The notes beneath the pieces are model-generated. The model saw only the letters and a list, made by a program, of their open reading frames with translations, was not told where the DNA came from and searched no databases. This document shows, in pieces, positions 33,472-41,528 of a stretch of 44,715 nt of DNA. This DNA comes from Acidobacterium sp. GTDB lineage: Bacteria > Acidobacteriota > Terriglobia > Terriglobales > Acidobacteriaceae. The translations under genes and the position numbers were made by a program. The stretch covers positions 1-44,715 of the forward strand of contig PMUI01000050.1 in the NCBI GenBank assembly GCA_003166955.1, written 5' to 3'. Positions within the stretch are counted from its first letter, which is position 1; each line of letters begins with the position of its first letter.

Positions 33472-34029
33472 TCACGGGCGAGACGTAGTTCCCTTAACAG
33501 CAACGCGGACATCGTCCCAAATCATCCAGTGGGGATTGAGGGGCCGGGCGCCAAATTTGGCGTAGAGGCCGCGCGCGACGAGGTTCTTCGGTTGGACATC
33601 GATGCAGACGCGCAGAGCTTGCTGCTCGATGAACCAGGCCGCCAGCCTGACGACCATCTGCCCCGCGATCCCCTGCCGGCGCTGCGCCTGGACAACGTCG
33701 ATCCATTCCAGCTCGCCCTGGCATCCGTGCCGCGTGGTGCGATGGCCGGCGATGAAGCCAACGACGGCGCCATCGAGATCGGCCACGAAGGCCGCATATC
33801 CCGGCAACGCATGCTGCGCGGCGATTGCACCACGGAGGTAGTTGCCGATCCGCCGTTCCCAATACTCCTGCGTCTCCCACTCGGCCGCGCGGATCGCAGC
33901 CATCGCGGGAATGTCGCGCTCCTCGGCGCGGCGGATCGTGACCGGAACGGTCCCGGTCGCAGCGTCGCGCTCGGCGGTCGCCTCCGCAACAATTTCGGTC
34001 TCCTGCTGGTCGTCCGGTCCGGCGCGCAT
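33472..34029 (-). CDS. GNAT-family N-acetyltransferase
   Basis: A 185-residue acetyl-CoA-dependent acetyltransferase. The GNAT fold starts near residue 29 (VTIRRAEERDIPAMAAI); acetyl-CoA motif A is VVQAQRRQGIAGQMV, followed by AWFIEQQALRVCIDVQPKNLVARGLYAKFGAR. The acceptor is unknown. Residues 1-28 are acidic and lie outside the fold. It diverges from ppc with 23 bases between start codons, containing a perfect palindrome. The DUF1080 gene starts 43 bases downstream on the same strand. Confidence 0.88.
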   Translation of the reverse strand: MRAGPDDQQETEIVAEATAERDAATGTVPVTIRRAEERDIPAMAAIRAAEWETQEYWERRIGNYLRGAIAAQHALPGYAAFVADLDGAVVGFIAGHRTTRHGCQGELEWIDVVQAQRRQGIAGQMVVRLAAWFIEQQALRVCIDVQPKNLVARGLYAKFGARPLNPHWMIWDDVRVAVKGTTSRP

Positions 34030-34034
34030 CGCTC

Positions 34035-34049
34035 TCTGATTTAATCAGA
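34035..34049. promoter_or_regulatory. perfect 15-bp palindrome between GNAT and ppc start codons
   Basis: TCTGATT, a central T, then AATCAGA. It fills most of the 23-base gap between two divergent ATGs. On the + strand it contains TTTAAT (34040-34045), a five-of-six -10 match 7 bases before the ppc ATG. It could be an operator, overlapping promoters, or both. Confidence 0.5.
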
Positions 34050-34052
34050 ACC

Positions 34053-36866
34053 ATGCCGCCTCTGTGGAAACCCGAGAGCTGGACCGAGCGCCTGGCTGAG
34101 CTCGAGGCGCGCTCCGGCGACCTGAAGGAAGCGCCGCTGCGCCGCGACGTGCGCTCGTTGGGGCTGTTGCTGGGCCGTGTGCTGCGCGAGCAGGCTGGCA
34201 CTCCGCTCTACGAAAAAGTCGAAGAGCTGCGGCAGTCCGCGATCCGGCGGCGGGAGCTCCAGGGCAAGGGACAAATCCGCGAAGCCGAAGATCTGATGCA
34301 GCTAGCCGTCCTCGCCATCAGCGCCATGCCGGTCGAGCAGGCCGAGCGCCTCAGCCGCGCCTTCGCCTTCTACTTCGAGCTGATCAACCTGGCCGAGACC
34401 AACCACCGCAAGCGCCGGCGGCTCTCGCTGCAGATCACCGGCGACTCCAAACGCGAAACACAGCGCGGCGAGCTGCGCGGAACGCTGCGCGCGATGCGCG
34501 AAGCCGGAATCTCGGCGGAGAAAACCCTTGCCTGGCTGCGCAGGGTGCTCGTCGTGCCGGTTTTCACGGCGCACCCAACGGAGATCGCTCGCCGCTCCGT
34601 GCTGATGAAGCGGCGCCGCATGAGCGAATTCCTCGAGAAGCTCGACCGTATTCCGGTTTCCGACGAAGAGCTGACCGCGCTCGAAGAGGCGCTCACCGCG
34701 GAGATCACTGCGCTGTGGCAGACCGACGAGGTCCGCACCCGCGCGCCTGCGGTCAGCGACGAAATTCGCATGGGCCTCGACTACTACGACGTTTCGATCT
34801 TCGACACGCTGCCTGGGCTCTACGAAGAAGTCGCGGGCGCGCTGAAGAGCGAATACGGCCTGGAGCTTGAGCTGTCGGAGTTGCCGCTGCTGCTCGCCTT
34901 CGGTTCGTGGATCGGCGGCGATCGCGACGGCAATCCCTTCGTCACGCCCGAGGTCACGCGCCAGGCGATTCTCGCCGCGCGCACCCGCCTGCTCGACTAT
35001 TATGACCAGCGCCTGCAGCAGGCCATCGACTTGCTCACCACCTCAGCGCAGCAGTCGCCCGTCAGCGAAGAGCTGTTCGCTCGCCTGCGGTCCTTCGAGG
35101 CAGAGCTGCACACCAGCGCGGAAGCCTTCGGCACGCGCTTCGAGTTCGAAACCTACCGCCGCTACCTGGTCTGCGTCCGCGCGCGCATCCAGCGCACCGC
35201 GGGCAAGACGGACGCCGATCCCGATGTACTCGAATCCTCGCTCGCCGGGCTGTCGCCTTACTGTTCCGCGGGCGACTTCCTCGAGGACCTGAGCGTGGTG
35301 CGCCGCAGCCTCGCTGTGCACCAGGGCATCCGCCTTGCCGAAACGCTGATCGACCCGCTGCTGCTGATGGTCCGCACCTTCGGCCTGCACCTGCACACGC
35401 TCGACATCCGCCAGCATGCGCGCATCCATCGCAGGGCCCTCGAAGAATCCTCCGCCTGGTGCGCGCAGAGCGGGGCGACGACTCCGGAAGCTCTGAGCTC
35501 CGAGACGCGCGACGTCATCGAAACCTTCCGCGTGATCGCCGAAATCAAGAAAGGATGCAGCCCCGAGGCCATCCGCCATTACATCGTCAGCGGCGCTTCG
35601 TCGGTCGAAGATGTGACAGCGGTGATCTGGCTCGCGCGCCTTGGCGGAGTGGAAGTGGCCGGTCGCGGCGGCGACCCTGGAGTGATGCCCGTGCCGCTCT
35701 TTGAATCCATCGAGGACCTGCGCAACGCGCCGCGCATCTGCCGCGAGCTGTGGAACTCGCCGGGTTACGGCAAGCTGCTCGCCTCGTGGGACAACACGCA
35801 GGAAGTGATGCTCGGCTACTCCGACTCCAACAAGGATGGCGGCATGCTGACCAGCACCTGGGAGATTTTCTGCGCGCACCGCGCTCTGCACGAGGTGGCA
35901 CGCGACTGCGGCGTGCGGCTGCGCCTCTTTCACGGACGCGGCGGCACCGTTGGCCGTGGCGGCGGACCCACGCATCGCGCCATCTACGCTCAGCCGGTGG
36001 GAGCCTTCGACGGCGAGATTCGCATCACCGAGCAGGGAGAGGTGCTGAACTGGAAGTACTCCGACGTGGTGCTGGCCGAGCGCAACCTGGAGCTGATGAT
36101 TGCGGCGTCTTTGGATGCCCTCGCCCGACCGAACGCGCTGCTGCCCAACGGCCGCTACTCCGGCGTGATGCAGCCCGCGTGGGAGAGCGCGCTCGCCGAG
36201 CTGTCCGACATTTCGTTCCGCTTCTATCGCGAGCACATCATCGACGACCCCGGCGTGCTGCATTATTTCGAAGTCGCCACGCCGGTCGCGGAGCTGGAGC
36301 ACGCGCGCATCGGATCGCGCCCCGCGCGGCGCCCCGGCCAGATTAGCTTCGCCAATCTGCGCGCCATCCCCTGGGTGTTTGGCTGGACGCAAAGCCGGCT
36401 GCTCGTGCCCGCGTGGTTCGGCGTGGGCACGGCGTTTGCGGATTTCGCCGCGAAACCGGGGGGAGCAAAACTGCTGCAGGAAATGATGGCCGACTTTCCG
36501 CTCTTCATCGACATCGTGCGCAACGTCGAGATGGCGCTGGCCAAGGCTGACCTCGGCATCGCCTCGCTCTACGCCTCGCTCGTGCCCGACACCGCCCTCC
36601 GCGAACGCGTCTTCGCCATCCTCAAAGCCGAATTTGAGCGCACCCGCGAGGCGGTTCTCGCCGTCACCGGCCAACGCGATCTGCTGCAGTCGAACCCCGT
36701 CCTCGCCCGCTCCATCGTCCTGCGCAATCCCTACGTCGATCCGATGAGCCTGATCCAGGTGGACCTGCTCCGCCGCAAGCGTGCCGGTGAGGACACCGAC
36801 GAGGTCAACCGCGCCATCGCGGGAACGATCAGCGGGATCGCGGCCGGGCTGCGGAACACAGGCTGA
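34053..36866 (+). CDS. ppc: phosphoenolpyruvate carboxylase
   Basis: Carboxylates phosphoenolpyruvate to oxaloacetate, refilling the citric acid cycle. The full-length 937-residue protein carries the catalytic His in FTAHPTE (H174), the SWIGGDRDGNPFVT segment, LHTLDIRQHARIH, VMLGYSDSNKDGG and the glycine loop FHGRGGTVGRGGGP (H627). The C-terminus ISGIAAGLRNTG is the conserved end that reaches the active site, so it is complete. No Shine-Dalgarno is seen before the ATG; a -10-like TTTAAT 7 bases upstream suggests a leaderless message. Confidence 0.97.
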   Translation: MPPLWKPESWTERLAELEARSGDLKEAPLRRDVRSLGLLLGRVLREQAGTPLYEKVEELRQSAIRRRELQGKGQIREAEDLMQLAVLAISAMPVEQAERLSRAFAFYFELINLAETNHRKRRRLSLQITGDSKRETQRGELRGTLRAMREAGISAEKTLAWLRRVLVVPVFTAHPTEIARRSVLMKRRRMSEFLEKLDRIPVSDEELTALEEALTAEITALWQTDEVRTRAPAVSDEIRMGLDYYDVSIFDTLPGLYEEVAGALKSEYGLELELSELPLLLAFGSWIGGDRDGNPFVTPEVTRQAILAARTRLLDYYDQRLQQAIDLLTTSAQQSPVSEELFARLRSFEAELHTSAEAFGTRFEFETYRRYLVCVRARIQRTAGKTDADPDVLESSLAGLSPYCSAGDFLEDLSVVRRSLAVHQGIRLAETLIDPLLLMVRTFGLHLHTLDIRQHARIHRRALEESSAWCAQSGATTPEALSSETRDVIETFRVIAEIKKGCSPEAIRHYIVSGASSVEDVTAVIWLARLGGVEVAGRGGDPGVMPVPLFESIEDLRNAPRICRELWNSPGYGKLLASWDNTQEVMLGYSDSNKDGGMLTSTWEIFCAHRALHEVARDCGVRLRLFHGRGGTVGRGGGPTHRAIYAQPVGAFDGEIRITEQGEVLNWKYSDVVLAERNLELMIAASLDALARPNALLPNGRYSGVMQPAWESALAELSDISFRFYREHIIDDPGVLHYFEVATPVAELEHARIGSRPARRPGQISFANLRAIPWVFGWTQSRLLVPAWFGVGTAFADFAAKPGGAKLLQEMMADFPLFIDIVRNVEMALAKADLGIASLYASLVPDTALRERVFAILKAEFERTREAVLAVTGQRDLLQSNPVLARSIVLRNPYVDPMSLIQVDLLRRKRAGEDTDEVNRAIAGTISGIAAGLRNTG

Positions 36867-37007
36867 TCACCGTCAAGAGCATCGCCGGCCGAAGGTAACG
36901 TCGCGTCCCAAAATGGAAAACCGGCCCCTCGTTGTTACCAACGCCGGAAAGCGTCTGTGAGAATTCTCATCTTTCCCCTCCGGTCCTTTTCTCATCCTTT
37001 TAATCTC

Positions 37008-37030
37008 TGCATGGAGGGATTCTCCATGCA
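37008..37030 (+). promoter_or_regulatory. hairpin sequestering ribosome site and start codon
   Basis: A perfect 9-bp inverted repeat, TGCATGGAG (37008-37016) and CTCCATGCA (37022-37030), with a 5-base spacer. The GGAGG ribosome site starts in the left arm (37013-37017) and the start codon (37026-37028) is in the right arm. Folded RNA would hide both. As DNA it is also a plausible operator for the RHH protein it precedes. Confidence 0.6.
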
Positions 37031-38270
37031 GCCCGGACCCAACCCTGAGGACATCCAAGGCATCCTGAGCCGGTTTCAGACCTGGGCCGAGAAGCAACCG
37101 GCCGAGGGCAATGGAAATGGTCACAAGAATGGCGACGGCGCCGACGAGTTGCGCGAAATTCCCTACGAAGAGGCGATTCGCCAACTCCGGAGCCGCCAGG
37201 CCGCGCCAACGCAGCGGCGGCCTGCCCGGCCCAGAGTCAGGACCGCGGCTGCATCGGGGCTAAAGCTGCCGGTAAAACCTGCGCCCAGCCCACCGTCAGC
37301 CGAGGACGCGGCTCCATGGATCTCCCAGCTGCCGGTCATACCCGATAACGAACCTGTGATCGAGCTCAGGTCCGCGCCCGCCCTCAGGTCCGCCGAACCC
37401 GTCCTTCCAGGAGAAGGGCCCACCGAACGATGGCAACCCTCCATGCCTCTCAACGGCGACGCGCTGGTACCGCCGCCAGCCGCAAAGCCTTCCCCGGCCA
37501 GGCAGGCTCCAATCCCGAAACAGGCGAGAAAGACCGATCTGCCGAAGCCGCCTTTGACCGCCGCAGCGCCGGACATTCTCGCCGAGACAACCGTGAAGCG
37601 GACGCAGCCGGCCACTCCTGCAGCCCCCGCTCCCAGGCCTGCCCTTAAAACCGCGCCTTCCCCTCCGCCGGTGAAGAGAGCAGCTCCAGCACAAACACGT
37701 TTCCGCAAAGTTGCCGCACCCGCGAAGACGACGTCTTCCCGGCGGCCTCAACCGGCTCAAAACCGCACAAGGTCCTCCATCATCCAGGCGCAAAGCAAGA
37801 TGGCTGCCAGGATCCCGACGCAGGCTAAGGCGCCACGCCAACGCGCCGCCGCCGCACCGGCGAGAACCCGCAAACCCAAACGCCCGCCGTTCCGCAAGGT
37901 GCTCGCCAACAGCATTCAGCATCCGCGGATCGCCGCCGCACCCAAAAGGAAGCCAGAGCCCGATCGCACCCGCCGCATCACCACACGCTTTACTCCTGGG
38001 GAAGAGCGCCGCATCGAGAAACTGGCTGCGGAATTCGGCCTCACTGTATCCGCTTATCTCCGCCAATGCGCGCTTGCGTCCCTTGCCGCGCAGAACACGC
38101 CGCAGGACCCGATCTTTGCCATGGGCACAAAGGGAGCACGCAACGGAGCCGAACCGCCATCAGCCCTTCGGACGTATTCCGCTCCCGTGCCGTCGCTCGT
38201 GGGTGGCTGGCTCTCCCTGCTCCGCAACCGCTTCCTCGGGCCGCCGATTCGCTTCTCTGAGGAAGCCTAG
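37026..38270 (+). CDS. disordered Pro/Ala/Lys-rich protein with C-terminal ribbon-helix-helix (MobC-like) domain
   Basis: A 414-residue protein, start ATG 37026 with GGAGG 8 bases upstream. Parts: a short N-terminal folded-looking region (NPEDIQGILSRFQTWAEKQ and LREIPYEEAIRQLRSR, about 1-60); a low-complexity stretch of about 250 residues rich in Pro, Ala, Lys, Arg and Gln with a strong positive charge; then TRRITTRFTPGEERR and LAAEFGLTVSAYLRQCAL (about 315-357), resembling the ribbon-helix-helix of MobC relaxosome accessory proteins; and a hydrophobic end (LVGGWLSLLRNRFLGPP). No relaxase, oriT or conjugation gene is nearby. It is most likely a chromosomal DNA-binding protein of unknown role. 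It overlaps the convergent gene by 4 bases. Confidence 0.75.
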   Translation: MQPGPNPEDIQGILSRFQTWAEKQPAEGNGNGHKNGDGADELREIPYEEAIRQLRSRQAAPTQRRPARPRVRTAAASGLKLPVKPAPSPPSAEDAAPWISQLPVIPDNEPVIELRSAPALRSAEPVLPGEGPTERWQPSMPLNGDALVPPPAAKPSPARQAPIPKQARKTDLPKPPLTAAAPDILAETTVKRTQPATPAAPAPRPALKTAPSPPPVKRAAPAQTRFRKVAAPAKTTSSRRPQPAQNRTRSSIIQAQSKMAARIPTQAKAPRQRAAAAPARTRKPKRPPFRKVLANSIQHPRIAAAPKRKPEPDRTRRITTRFTPGEERRIEKLAAEFGLTVSAYLRQCALASLAAQNTPQDPIFAMGTKGARNGAEPPSALRTYSAPVPSLVGGWLSLLRNRFLGPPIRFSEEA

Positions 38271-39010
38271 CTTCCCGCAGCCGAACCAGCGTCCTGCTGG
38301 ATCTGGGTGGCCTTGTCGTTCTCGAAGGTCACTTCCCAGTGCTTGCCCCCGGCATCGTAATGCACGGTCCGGTTCCCGTAGTTCGATGAATCGGACTGCT
38401 GCATCACGCCCAGCGCCATCGCCGCCTCCAGCTCTGTCATCCCCTGCTTCGGCTGATGCTGGTCGATCGCCTGCCACAGATCCGCCGGCCAGAAGTTATA
38501 CATCTGGTGCGGATCGTCGTAATAGAAAACCGTGTCGCAGTAGTACGTCGAGTCGGTTCCCTGAATTGTGCCGATGGCGGTTGCATATTCCTTTGCGTCG
38601 CCCGGCATGGTGAACACCGCGAAGGCCTGCTGGGTCCCGCGCGGAATGCGTGTCGCGAGATTTGCCGGAAATTTCGCCAGCACGATGTCGCGAATGTCCA
38701 GCCGCTGCACGCTCGGCAGCACGCCCGCCTTGTGCGGGAAGTTCACTTGATGCGCGGCGTAAGGAAAATAGTCCAGCTCGTAGCCGGCCTCGATCCACAC
38801 CGGTTTGCCAATCAGATCTTTTGCCGACTTCAGATCGTCGATGTATAGCTTGCGCGGCTGCACCATCTCCTCATCGCTCAGGTGGCTCTCCTGCGCCGGG
38901 TGCGGCACAATGCCAGGACGATTCCGCGCGACATTGATCCGCCAGATGCCGATGCCCGCGATCAAAATCGCGGGCAGAACGATGAGCGCGAGCTTTTGCC
39001 AGGTCTTCAT
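38267..39010 (-). CDS. membrane-anchored protein, unknown function
   Basis: A 247-residue protein not recognised. A single N-terminal hydrophobic segment (LALIVLPAILIAGIGIW) looks like an uncleaved anchor or signal. The mature part is soluble, with aromatic-rich stretches (YELDYFPYAAHQVNFPHKAG, TYYCDTVFYYDDPHQMYNFWP) and one Cys. It probably faces the periplasm. It ends 4 bases inside the convergent RHH gene and starts 75 bases before the hemH 3' end on the same strand. Confidence 0.7.
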   Translation of the reverse strand: MKTWQKLALIVLPAILIAGIGIWRINVARNRPGIVPHPAQESHLSDEEMVQPRKLYIDDLKSAKDLIGKPVWIEAGYELDYFPYAAHQVNFPHKAGVLPSVQRLDIRDIVLAKFPANLATRIPRGTQQAFAVFTMPGDAKEYATAIGTIQGTDSTYYCDTVFYYDDPHQMYNFWPADLWQAIDQHQPKQGMTELEAAMALGVMQQSDSSNYGNRTVHYDAGGKHWEVTFENDKATQIQQDAGSAAGS

Positions 39011-39085
39011 GGTTTTCCCAGCCTATTCTGATGCGCGCGGGTCTTGCAGGGTGCGGGGAATCATGCCCGCCCGCGCAATTCGACC

Positions 39086-40000
39086 TTACGCGGCCAGCCC
39101 CTTGCGCGCCAGATCCGCCAACGCCAGCGTCAGCAGGCGCGAATCGTTCAGCGACTCCGGCCTCTTCACCGTCATGCCGAGTCCGGCCGCGAACTGCCGA
39201 AAGCCCACGTCGATGTCGTACAGAATCTCGACGTGGTCGCACAGAAACCCGATGGGCTGGATGATCAGATTCGCAACGCCCTGCTCTCGCAGCGCCCTCA
39301 GCGTGTCTTCGACCGTGGGCCCCAGCCACGGCCCGCCCGACATCCCCTGGCTTTGAAACGCAAAGAACCACTCGCCTGTCACCAGACCCGCGCGGGCCGC
39401 GACCAGACTCGCCGTCAGCCGCGTCTGATCCGCGTACGGATCGGGTGTGTCGCTGCCTGGCTCTGGCTGGACCGTGCGGACCGGAACGCTGTGCGCGGTG
39501 AACAGCACCGGCACCGGCGCGCCCGCCTCTGCGCCGAATGCATCGCGCGTCGCAATCAGCCGCTCGGCGAAAGCGCCAATCAGATCCGGATGCTCGGCCC
39601 ATTGCTCCACAAAGCGCAGTTCGAGCGCGTCTTCCGCCGCCGCAAATACCGCCTTACGATATAGGCCCACGCTGGTGCGGGAATTCTGCGGTGCGAGACA
39701 AATCACGACCGCGCGCGTGATCCCGTCTTCGCGCATCCTGCGCACCACGTCGGCGATATACGGCTTCCAGTTGCGCATGCCCACGTAGACCGGCAAGCCG
39801 ATTTCGTCCGCCAGCAGCCGTGCCTGCTCCAGTGTCAGGTGCGTTAGCGGGCTCCCGCCAATTGCCGCGAAGCGATGCTTCACTTCCTCCACGACTGCGT
39901 CCTGCAGTGGCCGCCCCTGGGTCACGCGGCTCAGATACTCCGGAATTTCGTCGACGACATCCGGCGTCCCGTGCGCCAGCAACAGAACCGCATCACCCAC
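39086..40000 (-). CDS. hemH: ferrochelatase (HemH/CpfC)
   Basis: Inserts Fe2+ into a porphyrin late in haem synthesis. The start is GTG 40000, 6 bases after GGAGG and overlapping the hemE stop by 8 bases; the open frame runs upstream inside hemE but that part is not ferrochelatase. The product is 304 residues. The active-site His is H170 in LFTAHSVP, with MRNWKPYI near 75. The segment FLCDHVEILYDID contains the conserved Glu and resembles the coproporphyrin ferrochelatases of Gram-positives more than E. coli HemH. Whether it uses protoporphyrin IX or coproporphyrin III is undecided. Confidence 0.93.
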   Translation of the reverse strand: MGDAVLLLAHGTPDVVDEIPEYLSRVTQGRPLQDAVVEEVKHRFAAIGGSPLTHLTLEQARLLADEIGLPVYVGMRNWKPYIADVVRRMREDGITRAVVICLAPQNSRTSVGLYRKAVFAAAEDALELRFVEQWAEHPDLIGAFAERLIATRDAFGAEAGAPVPVLFTAHSVPVRTVQPEPGSDTPDPYADQTRLTASLVAARAGLVTGEWFFAFQSQGMSGGPWLGPTVEDTLRALREQGVANLIIQPIGFLCDHVEILYDIDVGFRQFAAGLGMTVKRPESLNDSRLLTLALADLARKGLAA

Positions 40001-41054
40001 GGCGCACCTCCGGCACGTATTCGCGCACGAACTTAACCACCGCCTGCACATTTTCGACCGGCGTCCCCGGCACAATGCCGTGGCCAAGATTGAAAATATG
40101 TCCCGGCCTGCCGCCGGCCTGATCGAGAATCTGCCGGACGCGCGTCCGAATCAATTCCTGCTCCGCAAACAACGTAATGGGATCGAGGTTCCCCTGCACG
40201 GCGCACGCATAGTCCAGCTCGCGCCACGCCTTGTCGAGTGGCGTCCGCCAGTCCAGCCCCAAAACGTCGGCCCCCGCCTCCCGCATCGCGGGGAGCAGGC
40301 TCGCCGTATCCACGCCGAAATAAATCACCGGTACGCCCAGAGTCTGCACCTCGCGCACCAGCGTTTTCGTCGCCGGCAAAACAAACTCCCGATAATCGGG
40401 AATCGCCAGCGCGCCCGCCCAGCTGTCGAAAATCTGCATCACGTCGGCGCCCGCCGCCACCTGTTGCGCCGCAAAATCCAGCAGCACCGTGACGAGTTTG
40501 TCCAGCAGCTTTCGCCACGCGTCGGGCTGCCGATACATCAGCGTCTTCGTCTCGATGTAGTTGCGCGAACCGCCGCCCTCGATCATGTAGCTCGCCAGCG
40601 TAAACGGGGCGCCGCAAAAGCCGATCATCCCCAGCCGCCCTTTGAAATGCGCAACGACTCGCTGGATCGCCTCGCCGACGTACGCCAGCTCACCGGCGCG
40701 CGTCGTGACCAGCGCATCGATCGCCGCGGCATTGCGCAGTGGCTTGTGAATCACCGGACCCTCGCCCGCCTGAAACTCAAAGGCCAGGCCCATGCACTCG
40801 AGCGGCAGCAGCAGATCGGCAAAGATAATCGCCGCATCCACGTCGAGCTTCTCTGCCGCCGTGATCGTGACTTCAGCGGCTAACTCGGGCCGCTTGCAAA
40901 TCTCCAGCAGCGAATGGTTCCGCCGCACCTCCATGTATTCCTGCATGTAGCGGCCCGCCTGGCGCAGGAACCACACCGGCGTGCGGTCCACCGGCTGGCG
41001 CAAGCACGCGCGAACAAACCTGTGCGCAGAAAGTTCGGAAGGGATTTGCGTCAT
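39993..41054 (-). CDS. hemE: uroporphyrinogen decarboxylase
   Basis: Decarboxylates the four acetate side chains of uroporphyrinogen III to give coproporphyrinogen III. The 353 residues include the N-terminal signature TPVWFLRQAGRYMQEY and the internal MIGFCGAPFTLASYMIEGGG, both hallmarks, and GLDWRTPLDKAW near the C-terminus. Length is normal. It is coupled to hemH by an 8-base overlap, forming a hemEH operon. No Shine-Dalgarno is visible at the ATG. Confidence 0.96.
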   Translation of the reverse strand: MTQIPSELSAHRFVRACLRQPVDRTPVWFLRQAGRYMQEYMEVRRNHSLLEICKRPELAAEVTITAAEKLDVDAAIIFADLLLPLECMGLAFEFQAGEGPVIHKPLRNAAAIDALVTTRAGELAYVGEAIQRVVAHFKGRLGMIGFCGAPFTLASYMIEGGGSRNYIETKTLMYRQPDAWRKLLDKLVTVLLDFAAQQVAAGADVMQIFDSWAGALAIPDYREFVLPATKTLVREVQTLGVPVIYFGVDTASLLPAMREAGADVLGLDWRTPLDKAWRELDYACAVQGNLDPITLFAEQELIRTRVRQILDQAGGRPGHIFNLGHGIVPGTPVENVQAVVKFVREYVPEVRRG

Positions 41055-41102
41055 GAAGGGTACGAGAAGAAGTTATCAGGAAGAGGGGACCCTGGAAAAC
41101 TG

Positions 41103-41134
41103 CGGCCCGAAACCGGGAAAGGATTTTCGGGCCG
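41103..41134 (-). terminator. putative terminator after the DUF6496 gene
   Basis: A perfect 10-bp stem, CGGCCCGAAA (41103-41112) and TTTCGGGCCG (41125-41134), about 60 bases past the DUF6496 stop. On the - strand it is followed by CAGTTTTCC, a weak U-tract. It lies between the DUF6496 and hemE genes. Confidence 0.5.
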
Positions 41135-41196
41135 AGTCTGGATGGAATGTTGCGGCTGGAGGAACCAGCAGCCCGATGCGGCTACCGACTCGGTTT

Positions 41197-41439
41197 TCAG
41201 CGCGAGGAGGATCTCTTTGCGCTGCTCTTCTTCGCTGCCGACTTCTTCTTCGGAACCTTCGCGCCCGCCTTGCGCGCTTCCGATAGTCCGATCGCGATCG
41301 CCTGCTTGCGGCTGGTGACTTTCTTTCCGCTGCGCCCGCTCTTCAGTGTGCCGCTCTTTTTCTCGCGCATCACTTTCTCGACCTTTTTGCCCGCCTGGGG
41401 ACTGTACTTACTGGCTGATGACTTTTTCTTCGCTGCCAT
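41197..41439 (-). CDS. small lysine-rich DUF6496 protein
   Basis: An 80-residue, very basic protein. The core SRKQAIAIGLSEARKAGAKVP is the DUF6496 motif; flanking regions are repeats of Lys, Ser, Ala and Arg like a histone H1 tail. GGAGAGG precedes the ATG. Such proteins are widespread on bacterial chromosomes, function unknown; nucleic acid binding is an inference from charge. A terminator-like hairpin follows. Confidence 0.8.
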   Translation of the reverse strand: MAAKKKSSASKYSPQAGKKVEKVMREKKSGTLKSGRSGKKVTSRKQAIAIGLSEARKAGAKVPKKKSAAKKSSAKRSSSR

Positions 41440-41528
41440 GCACCTCTCCTTTGCTCTATTGGGAAGCGGCGAAGGAAGACGAGGTTGTGCGGAATCGCGC
41501 GGAGGAAGAACGCCAAGTTATGCGCGAA

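Noticed and set aside
37026-38270. Mobilization region of an integrated plasmid
   Set aside because: Only the RHH domain resembles MobC. There is no relaxase, oriT-like sequence, integrase or attachment site, and flanking genes are housekeeping genes.
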